Positions 23,678 through 33,015 of a DNA stretch of 64,000 nucleotides are shown here, piece after piece. This DNA comes from Rhodococcoides kyotonense (lineage in GTDB: Bacteria; Actinomycetota; Actinomycetes; Mycobacteriales; Mycobacteriaceae), in NCBI RefSeq assembly GCF_001645385.1, contig NZ_LVHI01000015.1:1-64000 (forward strand), written 5' to 3'. Made by a program: the position numbers and the translations under genes. A model generated the notes under the pieces. It saw nothing but the letters and a program-made list of their open reading frames with translations, was not told the origin of the DNA and searched no databases. How positions within the stretch are numbered: the first letter of the stretch is position 1; each line of letters opens with the position of its first letter.

Positions 23678-25245
23678 CCCGCACAGCGATCCTCGCCGCA
23701 CGAGCCGTCGTGATCCTGCTGCTGTCCTTGATCGCCGTCGTGGGAGCCAGCGGACTCGCCCATGCCCAAGACCCCACTCCGGCCCCGGCACCGAATCTGA
23801 CCGAGCAGATCAACCCCGACGCCGACGGCAACGACTTCCAGAAACAGCGCCGCGAATGCCTGGCCGAAGGCTCTCCTGTCATCGAAGACGGCGGAATCGC
23901 AGACAAGTTCTTGGACGCAATCGGGGCACGAGGCGCGGCCGACCAATTCTTCTGCCTCGACAACGCGTTCAGCGATCACCCGGGCGACGCGTTCGCCACC
24001 GCCATCTCCTCGGCCGGATCGGCGTTCTGGGGCGACCCGGTCGGCGACTTCGCCAAAGCGGTCATGGAAGGCAACACCCAAGCATTCCGGTCGGTGATGA
24101 CGTTCTGGATGTCGTCCGGGATTCCCGGTCTGGCGGCCGAGAACGCCATGTCGGGCCTGCGCAACATCATCTCCGGATTCACCGTCGTCGCCTTGTTCGC
24201 CTCGATCGTGATAGCGATGACCAAACTCGCGATCGCCCGCAAACAAGCGGTGATGGAAGGCGCGGTCGAGACCGCGAACATGCTGGTCCGCACTGTCGTC
24301 ACCGTCTCGCTGCTTCCGATTCTGGTGTTGATGTTCCACCAGGGTGGGGACATCGCCTCGTCGTATGCGCTCGAGAAATTCGTCGGGGGCAACCTCGACG
24401 AGAAGATCACCGCCATCACTGCATTCGACGACAAAACCGGCCTCGGCCCGATTCTTGCGCTCGCCTGCGCCGGGTTCGCCTTTCTAGGCTCCGTCGCCCA
24501 GTTGATCGCACTGTTGATTCGCGAAGCTGTGCTGTGCGTCGTCGTTGCCGTCATCCCGATCGCCGCCGCTGCGTCCGCCACCGGCGCCGGACGCAGCTCC
24601 TACAAGTCGATGATCGCCTTCACTCTCGGTGCACTGCTGTTCAAACCGGTCGCTACGCTGTTGTACCTGTTCGCGTTCTGGGCGGCCTCCGCGTCGGGCA
24701 CGGACCAGATCGCAACCGCCATCATCGGCTCCGTCCTCCTGGCCATCATCGGGTTCTCCCTGCCCACTCTGATCAAAATTGTCGCTCCCGCCGCAGAATC
24801 CATTTCCGCCGGTGGCCGCGAAGTCGGAGCCCTCGGTGCAGCAGGCGGTGCAGTCATGGGAGCTGGAGGCATGGCCGCGTCCCGCGCACTAGGTGCGGCA
24901 GCGAACTCCGTCTCCGGATCAGTAGCCGGAGGGAAGGGCGGAGCATCCGGTGCCGCCGGTACCGGTGCACGTCCCGCCACCGGCTTGCAAGGCCGCTACA
25001 CAGGCGGGTCGAACAGCGGTACCTCGCACGCGGGTGCATCATCCGGGCCGATGGGCGCAGCCCGCAGAGTCGGATCGGCCGCAGCATCGGCCGGGCGCAC
25101 CGGCACTTCGGCGACTCTGCGGGGCGCAGCGGGGGCACTGAAAGCCGCCGGCACCGCCGGGCGGACCGCCGGGTCGGTCTCGAACACGCTCGGCTCCGCT
25201 GCAGAAGGCGCGGTCGGCAACTACCACGGACGGATTCAACGATGA
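23674..25245 (+). CDS. TrbL/VirB6-like polytopic channel protein
   Basis: A 523-residue protein with a signal peptide, an extracytoplasmic N-terminal domain with two cysteines (RRECLAEG and FFCLDN), six or so membrane helices between about 160 and 390, and a long glycine/alanine/serine-rich C-terminal tail (about 395-523). This is the TrbL/VirB6 arrangement: the inner-membrane part of the DNA channel. GTG 23674 start overlaps the previous stop (GTGA); ATGA overlap with the next gene. Confidence 0.82.
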   Translation: MTRTAILAARAVVILLLSLIAVVGASGLAHAQDPTPAPAPNLTEQINPDADGNDFQKQRRECLAEGSPVIEDGGIADKFLDAIGARGAADQFFCLDNAFSDHPGDAFATAISSAGSAFWGDPVGDFAKAVMEGNTQAFRSVMTFWMSSGIPGLAAENAMSGLRNIISGFTVVALFASIVIAMTKLAIARKQAVMEGAVETANMLVRTVVTVSLLPILVLMFHQGGDIASSYALEKFVGGNLDEKITAITAFDDKTGLGPILALACAGFAFLGSVAQLIALLIREAVLCVVVAVIPIAAAASATGAGRSSYKSMIAFTLGALLFKPVATLLYLFAFWAASASGTDQIATAIIGSVLLAIIGFSLPTLIKIVAPAAESISAGGREVGALGAAGGAVMGAGGMAASRALGAAANSVSGSVAGGKGGASGAAGTGARPATGLQGRYTGGSNSGTSHAGASSGPMGAARRVGSAAASAGRTGTSATLRGAAGALKAAGTAGRTAGSVSNTLGSAAEGAVGNYHGRIQR

Positions 25246-26747
25246 GCACCTCTATCGAAGCCCCATACGAACCGCCGATCTATTCGGCAGGTAACCGCCC
25301 GCAGTCCACGTTCGCGTTCGGTCTACCGACGAAGATCATCGCTTACGGTGCAGGATTTTTCGCGATCTCGTTTGCCGTCCTGATCTTCGTGAACGTCGTC
25401 GTCGGGCTCGCGTTGATGGGTATCGGCGCGCTCATCCTCACCCCTCTGGTCATCGCACCGAACGGCCGAACTCTCTACGAGACAGGACAACTGAGCATGC
25501 AGTGGCAGTGGCGCAAACACATCGACAAGTCCACCGAATACCACGCCGGACCGCACTCGCGGATTCCCGGCGGGCGTTACAAGCTCCCCGGACTACTCGC
25601 CCGCACCAAGGTCTACATGGGAATCGACCGACACGGCAACGAATTCGGGATGATTCACAACCCCGACGATCACCGCTACACCGTCGTTTTCGACACCCTC
25701 CCCGGCGGCGACGAAGCGATCATTCAGCGCGACAAGGATCTCTACACCGCCGACTGGGGTGTCTACCTCGCCGACCTCGGCCTGCCCGGCGACATCGTCG
25801 GTGCGGTAGTGGTGGTGGAGAACATTCCCGCCACCGGGCTACGGCTCGCGCGGCGCGCCGAACACGAACTCGTGCCGACAGCACCGCCGCTGGCGGCGAC
25901 GTTCGTCGAACAGTCCGCCGTCCGGATGCCATCGGGCCGCCACCGCACCCTGGCGCGGCTGTCGATCACCTTCCGAGCCACCACCCGCGAACGGCAGAAA
26001 GACCCCGACGAGATGGCCACCGAACTGGCCCGACGCCTCCCGGACCTGTACGAATCGCTGTCCGGTGCCGGGATCGACGCCCAGCCGATGACCGCCGCCG
26101 AGATCACCGCGGCCGTGCACCGCTCCTACAATCCCTCCACCGAGAACGACTTCGAGGAACTGGAGATTTCCGGCCTCGAGCATGGCGTCGACTGGGACGA
26201 CGCGGGACCGGGACGAGCGAAGACCGACTGGGGCCACTACCGCCATGACGGCGGCGTCTCGGTGGTCTGGGAGATGGCTGCGCCTCCCGAGTCGGTGTTC
26301 ACCGACACCGTCCTCAAACCGCTGCTGCAGCCGCACGACGACTTACCGCGTAAGCGACTGACGCTCGTCTACCGCCCCTACACCGCCGGGGACGCAGCGA
26401 AGAAAGTCGACAAGCAGCACCGGGATGCGTTGCATGCGATTAACTCTCGCGGCAGCAAGATCACCTCCGCCGGTTCGGAGAAGCGGCACGAGATCGCCGA
26501 GCAGGCCCGCCGGGAAATGGTCTCCGGAGCGGGATACGAACGCTATTCGGCTCTGCTGACGATCACTGTCGGATCAGTCGAAGAGATCGCGAACGCCGCC
26601 GCCGTCACCGAGTCACTCGCTGCCCGCTCCCGGCTGCGGCTGCGGCGCGCGTTCGCCTTCCAGGACGCCGCGTTCGCTGCCGGTCTCGGCGTCGGTGTGC
26701 TGCTGCCAGATCACATTTCGACCTCGATCCTGGTTCGCCGCAGCTAG
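25242..26747 (+). CDS. SCO6880-like conjugation protein
   Basis: A 501-residue protein with two membrane segments near the N-terminus (about 28-68) and a long soluble part beginning GRTLYETGQLSMQWQWRK. The design (short PrgI/VirB3-like membrane head plus large cytoplasmic domain, directly upstream of the VirB4 ATPase gene) matches the actinobacterial SCO6880 family of conjugation systems. It likely anchors the ATPase to the channel. Starts at ATG 25242 in the previous stop. Confidence 0.82.
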   Translation: MSTSIEAPYEPPIYSAGNRPQSTFAFGLPTKIIAYGAGFFAISFAVLIFVNVVVGLALMGIGALILTPLVIAPNGRTLYETGQLSMQWQWRKHIDKSTEYHAGPHSRIPGGRYKLPGLLARTKVYMGIDRHGNEFGMIHNPDDHRYTVVFDTLPGGDEAIIQRDKDLYTADWGVYLADLGLPGDIVGAVVVVENIPATGLRLARRAEHELVPTAPPLAATFVEQSAVRMPSGRHRTLARLSITFRATTRERQKDPDEMATELARRLPDLYESLSGAGIDAQPMTAAEITAAVHRSYNPSTENDFEELEISGLEHGVDWDDAGPGRAKTDWGHYRHDGGVSVVWEMAAPPESVFTDTVLKPLLQPHDDLPRKRLTLVYRPYTAGDAAKKVDKQHRDALHAINSRGSKITSAGSEKRHEIAEQARREMVSGAGYERYSALLTITVGSVEEIANAAAVTESLAARSRLRLRRAFAFQDAAFAAGLGVGVLLPDHISTSILVRRS

Positions 26748-26799
26748 ACGCTGCTCGCCCGCACCGGCCCACACCCCACGTGAGAAAGAGAAGTCCTCG

Positions 26800-28638
26800 A
26801 TGACCCTGACCGACGACAGACCCGACCTGAGGTACGCCGAAGACCTGCATGTCGACACCGACACTGCGCAGCCGTCGGCGTTCGTCCGCTGGATCATCGG
26901 CGACACCGACTACGCCGAGCTCGCCGCAGCCGTCGCCGCCGGAGACGCCGAAGAGCCCTACAAATACTCCCGAAAAGGCCTCGGGCTGGCGCGGTGGCGC
27001 AACGACCACCCTCAGGCCGAGCAAGCCGTCCACGAGGCAGCAGGGGACCCGTGGTGGCGGGCAGCGCTCTCATCGAGCACACGCGGCCTCAAAGGCGCCG
27101 GTGGTGGCCGCATGTCCACCGTCCCGGCCCCGATCGAGTACGAGGCCACCTCGGTGCAGATGTGCGGGCTAAGCCCGTGGGCGATCGGCGCAGCCGCACC
27201 GGCCTCGGGCACCATCGTCGGCCAACACGCCATCACCGGTGAAGCGGTGTCCTGCGATCCGTTCGCCTACTTCCGCGACAACCACATCGCCAACCCGTCG
27301 ATGTTCGTGCTCTCCCTTCCGGGCCTGGGCAAATCGACTCTGATCCGCAAGATCCTCATCGGTGCCTGCGGCTGGGGGCAGTCCCCGATCATCGCCGGCG
27401 ACATCAAAGGTGAATACGTCAAGGCCACCAAGCTCATGGGCGGGCAGGTCGTCACCCTCGGCCACGGCGGCGGGCACATGAACGTCCTCGCTGCCGGAAC
27501 CCTCGGCCAGGCTGTCGTCCGGGCGATCGCCGCGCGCGACGCCGAGACCGACCCCATCCGCATCGTCGAGCTGGACCGTTTGATCGACAACGCGAAGATG
27601 ACCATCCGCGCGCGCCAGATCAACGCCATCTGCGCCCTGATCGAGCTGATCCGCTACGACACCCACTCGGTGAAGGCCTTCGAGAACTCCCTGATCGGCA
27701 TCGCCCTCGACGAGCTCTACTCCGACACCAGCGAATTCTCCTACGAGAATCCGCCGCTGCTCAAAGACCTCTACGCCGTCATCGACGCTGGATCCCCGGC
27801 GATGCACAAGGCCGCCTACAAGCTCGACGCGCAGTCCTACCGCGCCGAGATCACCGAACTGATGCAGACCCTCGGCGCGTTGACCTCCGGGCCACTGGGG
27901 GACATCTTCGCCGATCACACCACCGAGCCAATCGACCTCGACGCCCCGATGATCTGCATCGACGTCTCGTCCCTCGATCGGGGAGATTCCACTCTCAAAG
28001 CCGCCGTCATGCTCTCCTGCTGGGCCGACGCCTACGGCACCGTCGAAGCCGCGCATCTGCTCGCCGACGCCGGACTGGAACGGCAACGGTTATTCCTGCT
28101 CGCTCTCGACGAGCTGTGGCAAGTCCTCGGCGCCGGACCGGGCATGGTCGCCCGCATCAACGAGATCACCCGCCTCAACCGCACCGACGGCGCCGGATTG
28201 CTCATGATCACCCACACCGGCCGCGACCTCGAGACCTTGCCCACCGAAGCCGACATCAAGACCGCGAAAGGGTTCATCGACCGCGCCGGAATGGTCGTCT
28301 GCGGAGGCCTGCCGATCGGTGAGGTCGAGCGCCTGTCCGGGGAGCTGAAATTCACCGACGCCGAAGCAAGCTTGGTGACCTCCTGGTCCCGCGGCGCTGC
28401 GCTGCGCGGATCCGAACGCCGCACCGTCCGCAGCCCGGTCGGACGCGGAAAGTTCCTGATCAAAGTCGCCAAGGACAACACCCCCGGCATTCCCATCCAG
28501 ACCGTGCTCACCGACATCGAGTACGACACCGGTGTTCACGACACCAACGCGCGGTTCGCCGAGTACTTCGCTGGCGGCGGTCACCACACCGAGGACATCT
28601 CGTACGACGAGAGCACCGCGGTAGCTGGTGCACGATGA
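26800..28638 (+). CDS. VirB4/TraE-like conjugation ATPase
   Basis: A 612-residue cytoplasmic ATPase. Walker A LPGLGKST at residues 173-180, Walker B in LFLLALDELWQVLG at about 430-443, followed by LMITHTGRDLETL, a sensor-like segment. The N-terminal 160 residues carry no ATPase motif. It energises pilus assembly and DNA transfer together with the coupling protein at 43838. ATG 26800 lies 52 bases after the SCO6880-like gene with AGAAAGAGAAG upstream. Stop overlaps the following HTH gene. Confidence 0.88.
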   Translation: MTLTDDRPDLRYAEDLHVDTDTAQPSAFVRWIIGDTDYAELAAAVAAGDAEEPYKYSRKGLGLARWRNDHPQAEQAVHEAAGDPWWRAALSSSTRGLKGAGGGRMSTVPAPIEYEATSVQMCGLSPWAIGAAAPASGTIVGQHAITGEAVSCDPFAYFRDNHIANPSMFVLSLPGLGKSTLIRKILIGACGWGQSPIIAGDIKGEYVKATKLMGGQVVTLGHGGGHMNVLAAGTLGQAVVRAIAARDAETDPIRIVELDRLIDNAKMTIRARQINAICALIELIRYDTHSVKAFENSLIGIALDELYSDTSEFSYENPPLLKDLYAVIDAGSPAMHKAAYKLDAQSYRAEITELMQTLGALTSGPLGDIFADHTTEPIDLDAPMICIDVSSLDRGDSTLKAAVMLSCWADAYGTVEAAHLLADAGLERQRLFLLALDELWQVLGAGPGMVARINEITRLNRTDGAGLLMITHTGRDLETLPTEADIKTAKGFIDRAGMVVCGGLPIGEVERLSGELKFTDAEASLVTSWSRGAALRGSERRTVRSPVGRGKFLIKVAKDNTPGIPIQTVLTDIEYDTGVHDTNARFAEYFAGGGHHTEDISYDESTAVAGAR

Positions 28639-29024
28639 CCGCCACCGATGATCGGCGTGACCATCGCCGCGCCGAATACCCGGCCGCCACCCGGGCTTGG
28701 GCAATCGCCGAGTACGAGAAGTCCCGCCACAACTACAGCTCCCGCTCGGAATGCGTTGCTGCTCTGGCTCTTACGATCGGGGCGCACGAGAACACCGTCG
28801 CCCGGTGGATCAAACAGCAGCTTGGATCCGCCCGGTCCCCCGCTGCCGACGAGATGACCGTACGGCTGCGAGCATCGGAAGCGGACAACGAACGTTTGCG
28901 CCGCGAAAACCGAAGCCTCACCGAACAACTCGCCGCAAAACAACCGCGGTCGATCACCGCCGAATCTCTCGGCACAGCAACTGTATTCGGCACTGGATCG
29001 TCGATCGGGACGGCTGCGCTGTGA
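28635..29024 (+). CDS. IS3-OrfA-like HTH protein inside the transfer operon
   Basis: A 129-residue protein whose first part (EYPAATRAWAIAEYEKSR ... ALALTIGAHENTVARWIKQQ) is the HTH_Tnp_1 domain of IS3-family OrfA, followed by a leucine-rich coiled coil (MTVRLRASEADNERLRRENR) also typical of OrfA. There is no OrfB transposase and no terminal inverted repeat, and the gene overlaps both neighbours by four bases, so it is not a recent insertion. It appears to be a domesticated DNA-binding protein, perhaps a regulator of the operon. Confidence 0.75.
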   Translation: MTATDDRRDHRRAEYPAATRAWAIAEYEKSRHNYSSRSECVAALALTIGAHENTVARWIKQQLGSARSPAADEMTVRLRASEADNERLRRENRSLTEQLAAKQPRSITAESLGTATVFGTGSSIGTAAL

Positions 29025-30649
29025 AGAAGGGCGGTGCGATCGCCCTGAGCGTGGTGCTCGCGCTGTCGCTGTTCGTGATCCTGTTCGTCACCACCGGCGT
29101 CCGCGAAGACGTGGCCGATTGCGTTCCCGGACGCGGAATCGCCTCCGCTACAGGCGGAGTCCCGGCAGGATCGTTCGCCAAACCCGTCAAAACCACCGAA
29201 TCGACACTGTCGAGCCCGTTCGGGCAACGGTGGGGCACGATGCACAACGGTATGGACCTCGCCGCCCCGGTCGGTACCCCGATCTACGCCTACGCCGATG
29301 GCACTGTCACCCAAGCCGGACCCGCAACAGGATTCGGGATGTGGATCGTCCTCGAGCACAACATCGGCGGCCAGATCGTATCGACCGTCTACGGGCACAT
29401 GTTCCCGGACGGCGTCCTGGTGACACCGGGCCAGCACGTCACCACCGGCCAGCACATCGCGAATGTCGGAAACAACGGTCAATCCACCGGTGCACATCTG
29501 CACTTCGAATACCACACCGGCACCTGGACTTCCGACAACGCGATCGACCCGAAACCGTTCTACGACGCAGCCGCAGACCCCGGCTCCGGAGCACGGGGAA
29601 ACTCGGTCCCGTCGACGAGCACACCTGCTCCTGCGGAGCCGTCGCCGAGCCGTGCCGCCGAGATGGCTGCCCTACCCGCCGGCGTCGGCTCCGAAGAGCA
29701 CTTCCAGGTCGACACCGTGCGTGTCGCCCGCGCCGTCCACGCGACATTCCCGCAGATCGAGCGCATCGGCGGCTGGCGACCCTACGACGAGATCTCCCAA
29801 GACCATCCGACCGGTCGGGCCGCCGACATCATGATCCCGAACTGGTCCTCCGAGGAGGGCAAGACTCTCGGCGACCAGGTCAAGGACTATCTGTGGGCGA
29901 ACCGGGATCAGCTGCAGATCGAATACATGATCTGGCGACAGCAGTACATTTCCTCGCACGGGGAGCCGAACATCATGGAGGATCGGCACTCACCCACGGA
30001 CAACCATTTCGACCACGTCCACGTCACCACCATCGGACACGGAATGCCTACGCCCGGACAGACCTACGGACCGGTCCCCGGCGCCGCCGGATCCGCACCC
30101 GCACCGTCCGGAACCTGCACCACCGCACCCGGCGCCGGTCTGGGCGATCACGACACCGCCAATCTCGCGGCCGGACAAATACCCGAGGCGTTCCTGCGTT
30201 GGCTGCCGATCTCGGCCGCGCAGTGCCGCGAGCTGTCCCCCGCGATTCTTGCCGCCCAGCTCAAGCAAGAGTCCGGCTTCACCGCCGGTTTGACCAGTCC
30301 TGCCGGGGCGCAGGGCTACACCCAGTTCATGCCCTACACCTGGGCAGACTACGGCTTCCCGGTCGACGACAACGGCGTCGTCACCGGGGCAGCGGGCGAG
30401 GGGGACCCCAACGACGTCGGCGATGCCGTCATGGCGCAAGGCCGCTACAACTGTGCCGTCGTCGACACCCTGCGACCGGGTATTGAATCCGGCTCCATCA
30501 CAGGCGATCCCATCGAGCTGATGCTCGCCGGCTACAACGCCGGACCCGGCGCCGTCCAACAGTTCGGCGGCATCCCGCCCTACGCCGAAACCCAGAACTA
30601 CGTCACTACCATCACCGCCACGGCCGCCGCCTACGACCTCGCCCAGTAG
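29021..30649 (+). CDS. Three-domain peptidoglycan hydrolase (M23 + VanY-like + SLT)
   Basis: A 542-residue protein with an N-terminal membrane anchor (about 5-25). Domain 1 is an M23 endopeptidase: HNGMDLAAPVG with H75 and D79, and HLHFE with H159/H161. Domain 2 (about 225-345) resembles the ARB_07466/VanY-type carboxypeptidase fold: TGRAADIMI and HFDHVHV. Domain 3 (about 385-540) is a soluble lytic transglycosylase: LAAQLKQESGF with the catalytic glutamate, AQGYTQFMPYTW, and AGYNAGPGA. Cutting both peptide and glycan strands, it would open the wall for the mating channel. GTG 29021 overlaps the preceding stop. Confidence 0.9.
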   Translation: MKKGGAIALSVVLALSLFVILFVTTGVREDVADCVPGRGIASATGGVPAGSFAKPVKTTESTLSSPFGQRWGTMHNGMDLAAPVGTPIYAYADGTVTQAGPATGFGMWIVLEHNIGGQIVSTVYGHMFPDGVLVTPGQHVTTGQHIANVGNNGQSTGAHLHFEYHTGTWTSDNAIDPKPFYDAAADPGSGARGNSVPSTSTPAPAEPSPSRAAEMAALPAGVGSEEHFQVDTVRVARAVHATFPQIERIGGWRPYDEISQDHPTGRAADIMIPNWSSEEGKTLGDQVKDYLWANRDQLQIEYMIWRQQYISSHGEPNIMEDRHSPTDNHFDHVHVTTIGHGMPTPGQTYGPVPGAAGSAPAPSGTCTTAPGAGLGDHDTANLAAGQIPEAFLRWLPISAAQCRELSPAILAAQLKQESGFTAGLTSPAGAQGYTQFMPYTWADYGFPVDDNGVVTGAAGEGDPNDVGDAVMAQGRYNCAVVDTLRPGIESGSITGDPIELMLAGYNAGPGAVQQFGGIPPYAETQNYVTTITATAAAYDLAQ

Positions 30650-30724
30650 ACCAAGCGAAAGAAGACGCCGATGCCCCTACCCACGAAGTGCCTTCAGCAA
30701 CACTGCGATCACCAGGAGACCGCT

Positions 30725-31057
30725 GTGACCACACCCAGCCACAACGACGACCAGCCGACACCGGATCAACTCTGCGATGCCCGAGGATGGCTCCTCGATT
30801 GCGGATTCAGCGACGAACTGATCGCCGACCTCACCGACAGTCAAATCATGCGCTTCGTCGACCGCGAATACGACGGCGGCTGGGAGGCGTTCCTCGTCGA
30901 CAACATCGGACGTCTCATCGTCCCGCCGAGCACCCCGGAGCACCCCTCAGCCGACGATGCGATGGCACAGTGGGCCGTCATGATCGCCAAAGCCGACGCC
31001 CTCGGTCAGCTCCGGCCCGACGACACAGACGCCCCGCCCATCCGGAGTGAGCTGTGA
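30725..31057 (+). CDS. Hypothetical transfer-operon protein, 110 aa
   Basis: An acidic cytoplasmic protein from GTG 30725 (ATG 30671 is possible but the extra residues look non-native). It contains LLDCGFSDELIADLTDSQIMRFVDREYDGGWEAF, a pattern of short helices that may form a small protein-interaction domain. Stop overlaps the next start (GTGA). Function unknown; operon position suggests an accessory of conjugation. Confidence 0.68.
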   Translation: MTTPSHNDDQPTPDQLCDARGWLLDCGFSDELIADLTDSQIMRFVDREYDGGWEAFLVDNIGRLIVPPSTPEHPSADDAMAQWAVMIAKADALGQLRPDDTDAPPIRSEL

Positions 31058-31602
31058 CGCGCCGCGCCCTGGCGGTGCTGATCGGCCTCGGACTCGTCGT
31101 CACAGCCGCGATCGCCGTCCTCGTCGTGCTGACCTTCGGCGGCACCGACCGCCCCGACCCGCCCGGCACCGACGCCGGATACTCGATCTCGCCGATCGGC
31201 ACCGGGCCCGCCGACGTCGCCGTCGCCGTGATGTCCGGGGTCTTCACCTGGCAACCGGCCATCCAGGACTCTCCATGGAATGCCCTGCACGCGCAACACG
31301 ATCGCCTGACCGGGCCGATGGCCATCGCGGCCGAGCACCCCCCCACACCGGCGCCCAAGCCACTGCCGGAATGGGCAGCCTGGGCGCGAAGCGGTGACAC
31401 GATCACCGCCGTCGTTCGACCTGACTCAGAACCCGTCGTCAACGGGAACACGGCCGCGGTGCTCGTGACCATCGCGCAGACCGTGTTGCACGCCAACGGG
31501 GAGAGCACCCCGTATTTCACCTACACCGCTACCGTCGATGTCGAGCAGCGCTCGGATGAGTGGCGGGTGGCAAATTATCGTCTCGGCAACAGCCCGCGAT
31601 AA
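31054..31602 (+). CDS. Membrane-anchored protein with NTF2-like domain
   Basis: A 182-residue bitopic protein: membrane segment at about 5-27, then an extracytoplasmic domain ending TYTATVDVEQRSDEWRVANY, which has the closing strand and tryptophan of VirB8/TcpC-like domains (compare the proteins at 22203 and 22841). GTG 31054 overlaps the previous stop. Probably a further scaffold component. Confidence 0.68.
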   Translation: MTRRALAVLIGLGLVVTAAIAVLVVLTFGGTDRPDPPGTDAGYSISPIGTGPADVAVAVMSGVFTWQPAIQDSPWNALHAQHDRLTGPMAIAAEHPPTPAPKPLPEWAAWARSGDTITAVVRPDSEPVVNGNTAAVLVTIAQTVLHANGESTPYFTYTATVDVEQRSDEWRVANYRLGNSPR

Positions 31603-31727
31603 CCCAACCATCACCCGCCCGTACACGTCGAACTCCTCTCCCCAGAGGCAGGCGCACATAGGGCAAGACCCACGGACGCCGTAACGACTGTTCCCTGCAA
31701 GATCCCGACCCAGAGGAGTCTTCGCTA

Positions 31728-32828
31728 GTGGCCAAAAAGCGTAAAGGCAAGACGGACAAACGACATCGCCGCTACAGCCCCGTCGAGCTAGCATCCGCGC
31801 GGCGAAGCGCATTGATGGTTCTACCGCGCCTGAGCGCCGCGCAGATGCCGACGTTGATGAACGGTGTGGCAGCTACAGCGGGGCCGCCGATGACACCACT
31901 GCTTCACCATCACCACAAGCAGGGTTACCCCGATCCCACTCGACCCCCAGCCGACGTAGAGAAGTTTCTGTCCGGCCCGAGAGAGCGCAGAACACGCACA
32001 GCCGACGAGAAGACCACCAACTATTGCTACACATCGTTCGGGGCCACCACCGCCGCGGTCACGGAAGGCCACCACGCGTACTTCGTCAGCCCCGACATGT
32101 CAGCCCTCGTCCTCGCCGGCGCGGCGCGGTCCGCAGACGTGCCGGTCACCGTCGCCGATCTTCCCTCACCAGCTGGCGTGGCCTACTTCAAGCCGCAAGA
32201 CGGGCCGTTCTTTCTCCTCTGGTACGTCTCACTGAACAGGTTCGTTCATCTTCAAAAAGCCACTCGAACCGGGATGCTGCGATTCCTCGAGCAAGACGGC
32301 ACAACCGGCCTCGAAGTCGGATCGACGAAGTACCTACCGCTACCCACATTCGAGCTCCTACTGAGCCCACCGGACAGCGACATCGCCCCCGACCCAGCAT
32401 CACTGCGAATCGACAACGCCCACGTTCCCCAACACACCGACCCCCAACAGCTCCAAGATGTCCAGGACATCGGTGCGGGCGGCAAAGAAGTGATGTCCAC
32501 CTTCCTGTCGTTCGTCAACATGATCAGACAGGAAAAGCTTGCAGGTAGAACAGAAACCACGTCCCGGGTGCGACGGTCCGCAAGCACGAAACTGGTGTCC
32601 AACCCCGTCACCTACATCTACTACAAGCGAACCGAATCCTCGTCACCGGCGGACGCCGCGAACTCCGTCGGCCGGCGCCCTGCCTCCCGCCACCCGGTGC
32701 GCGGACACTGGAAACGACAGTGGTACCCGTCCCAACAGCGGCATCATCCCGTCTTCATCGTCGAATACCTACGCGGACAGGGTGAACAGCCCAACTCAGC
32801 ACCCAACAAAGTCAACATGGTGACGTGA
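31728..32828 (+). CDS. Unknown protein with C-terminal VRGHWKRQWYPS motif
   Basis: A 366-residue basic protein that starts with a lysine/arginine stretch (MAKKRKGKTDKRHRR) and has no membrane segment. The C-terminal part, VRGHWKRQWYPSQQRHHPVFI, is a motif I associate with many actinobacterial phage and plasmid proteins of unknown function. The middle carries folded alpha/beta sequence (AYFVSPDMSALVLAGAARS). It lies about 125 bases downstream of the secretion operon and just before the palindrome at 32863, so it may be a separate unit. The basic N-terminus suggests nucleic-acid binding. Confidence 0.65.
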   Translation: MAKKRKGKTDKRHRRYSPVELASARRSALMVLPRLSAAQMPTLMNGVAATAGPPMTPLLHHHHKQGYPDPTRPPADVEKFLSGPRERRTRTADEKTTNYCYTSFGATTAAVTEGHHAYFVSPDMSALVLAGAARSADVPVTVADLPSPAGVAYFKPQDGPFFLLWYVSLNRFVHLQKATRTGMLRFLEQDGTTGLEVGSTKYLPLPTFELLLSPPDSDIAPDPASLRIDNAHVPQHTDPQQLQDVQDIGAGGKEVMSTFLSFVNMIRQEKLAGRTETTSRVRRSASTKLVSNPVTYIYYKRTESSSPADAANSVGRRPASRHPVRGHWKRQWYPSQQRHHPVFIVEYLRGQGEQPNSAPNKVNMVT

Positions 32829-32862
32829 GCACACCTCGACATGCGCGGGCCACACCTGCTCT

Positions 32863-32880
32863 CGTCAAGATATCTTGACG
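32863..32880. promoter_or_regulatory. Palindrome CGTCAAGA-TA-TCTTGACG, copy 1
   Basis: A perfect 18-bp palindrome between the last gene of the transfer block and the GIY-YIG gene, about 140 bases upstream of the latter. The 16-bp core GTCAAGATATCTTGAC recurs exactly at 58636-58651, and GTCAAGA-AG-TCTTGAC occurs in the 40-bp inverted repeat at 52908-52947. Such spacing fits a plasmid-wide regulator (KorB- or ParB-like) or a shared operator. Confidence 0.7.
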
Positions 32881-32894
32881 TGCTATTTGAGGGT

Positions 32895-32916
32895 ACCCGG
32901 TGTAAACACGCCGGGT
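32895..32916 (+). terminator. Imperfect hairpin after copy 1 of the palindrome
   Basis: ACCCGG (32895-32900) and CCGGGT (32911-32916) pair around TGTAAACACG, in which TGT/ACA can pair too. It may end the transfer transcript or belong with the neighbouring palindrome to a larger control region. Confidence 0.4.
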
Positions 32917-33015
32917 GAGGCGGACTCACTCTGCTGACTCATCTGGCCAGTGCCTGCAGGCGAGCCGTTCGACTCGCTCGGGTCCACTGTCTTCTCCCCA
33001 TGAAGCGATACTGAC

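Noticed and set aside
23856..25241. Very long open frame upstream of the SCO6880-like gene (would give 963 residues)
   Set aside because: The part before 25242 is an arginine-rich wrong-frame reading of the TrbL/VirB6-like gene; the true start is ATG 25242 with an ATGA overlap.
28697..29020. Upstream extension of the wall hydrolase
   Set aside because: The extension is the wrong frame of the IS3-OrfA-like gene; GTG 29021 gives an N-terminal membrane anchor.
28635..29024. Active insertion sequence of the IS3 family
   Set aside because: Only an OrfA-like protein is present; no OrfB, terminal inverted repeats or target duplication, and it overlaps both neighbouring genes.
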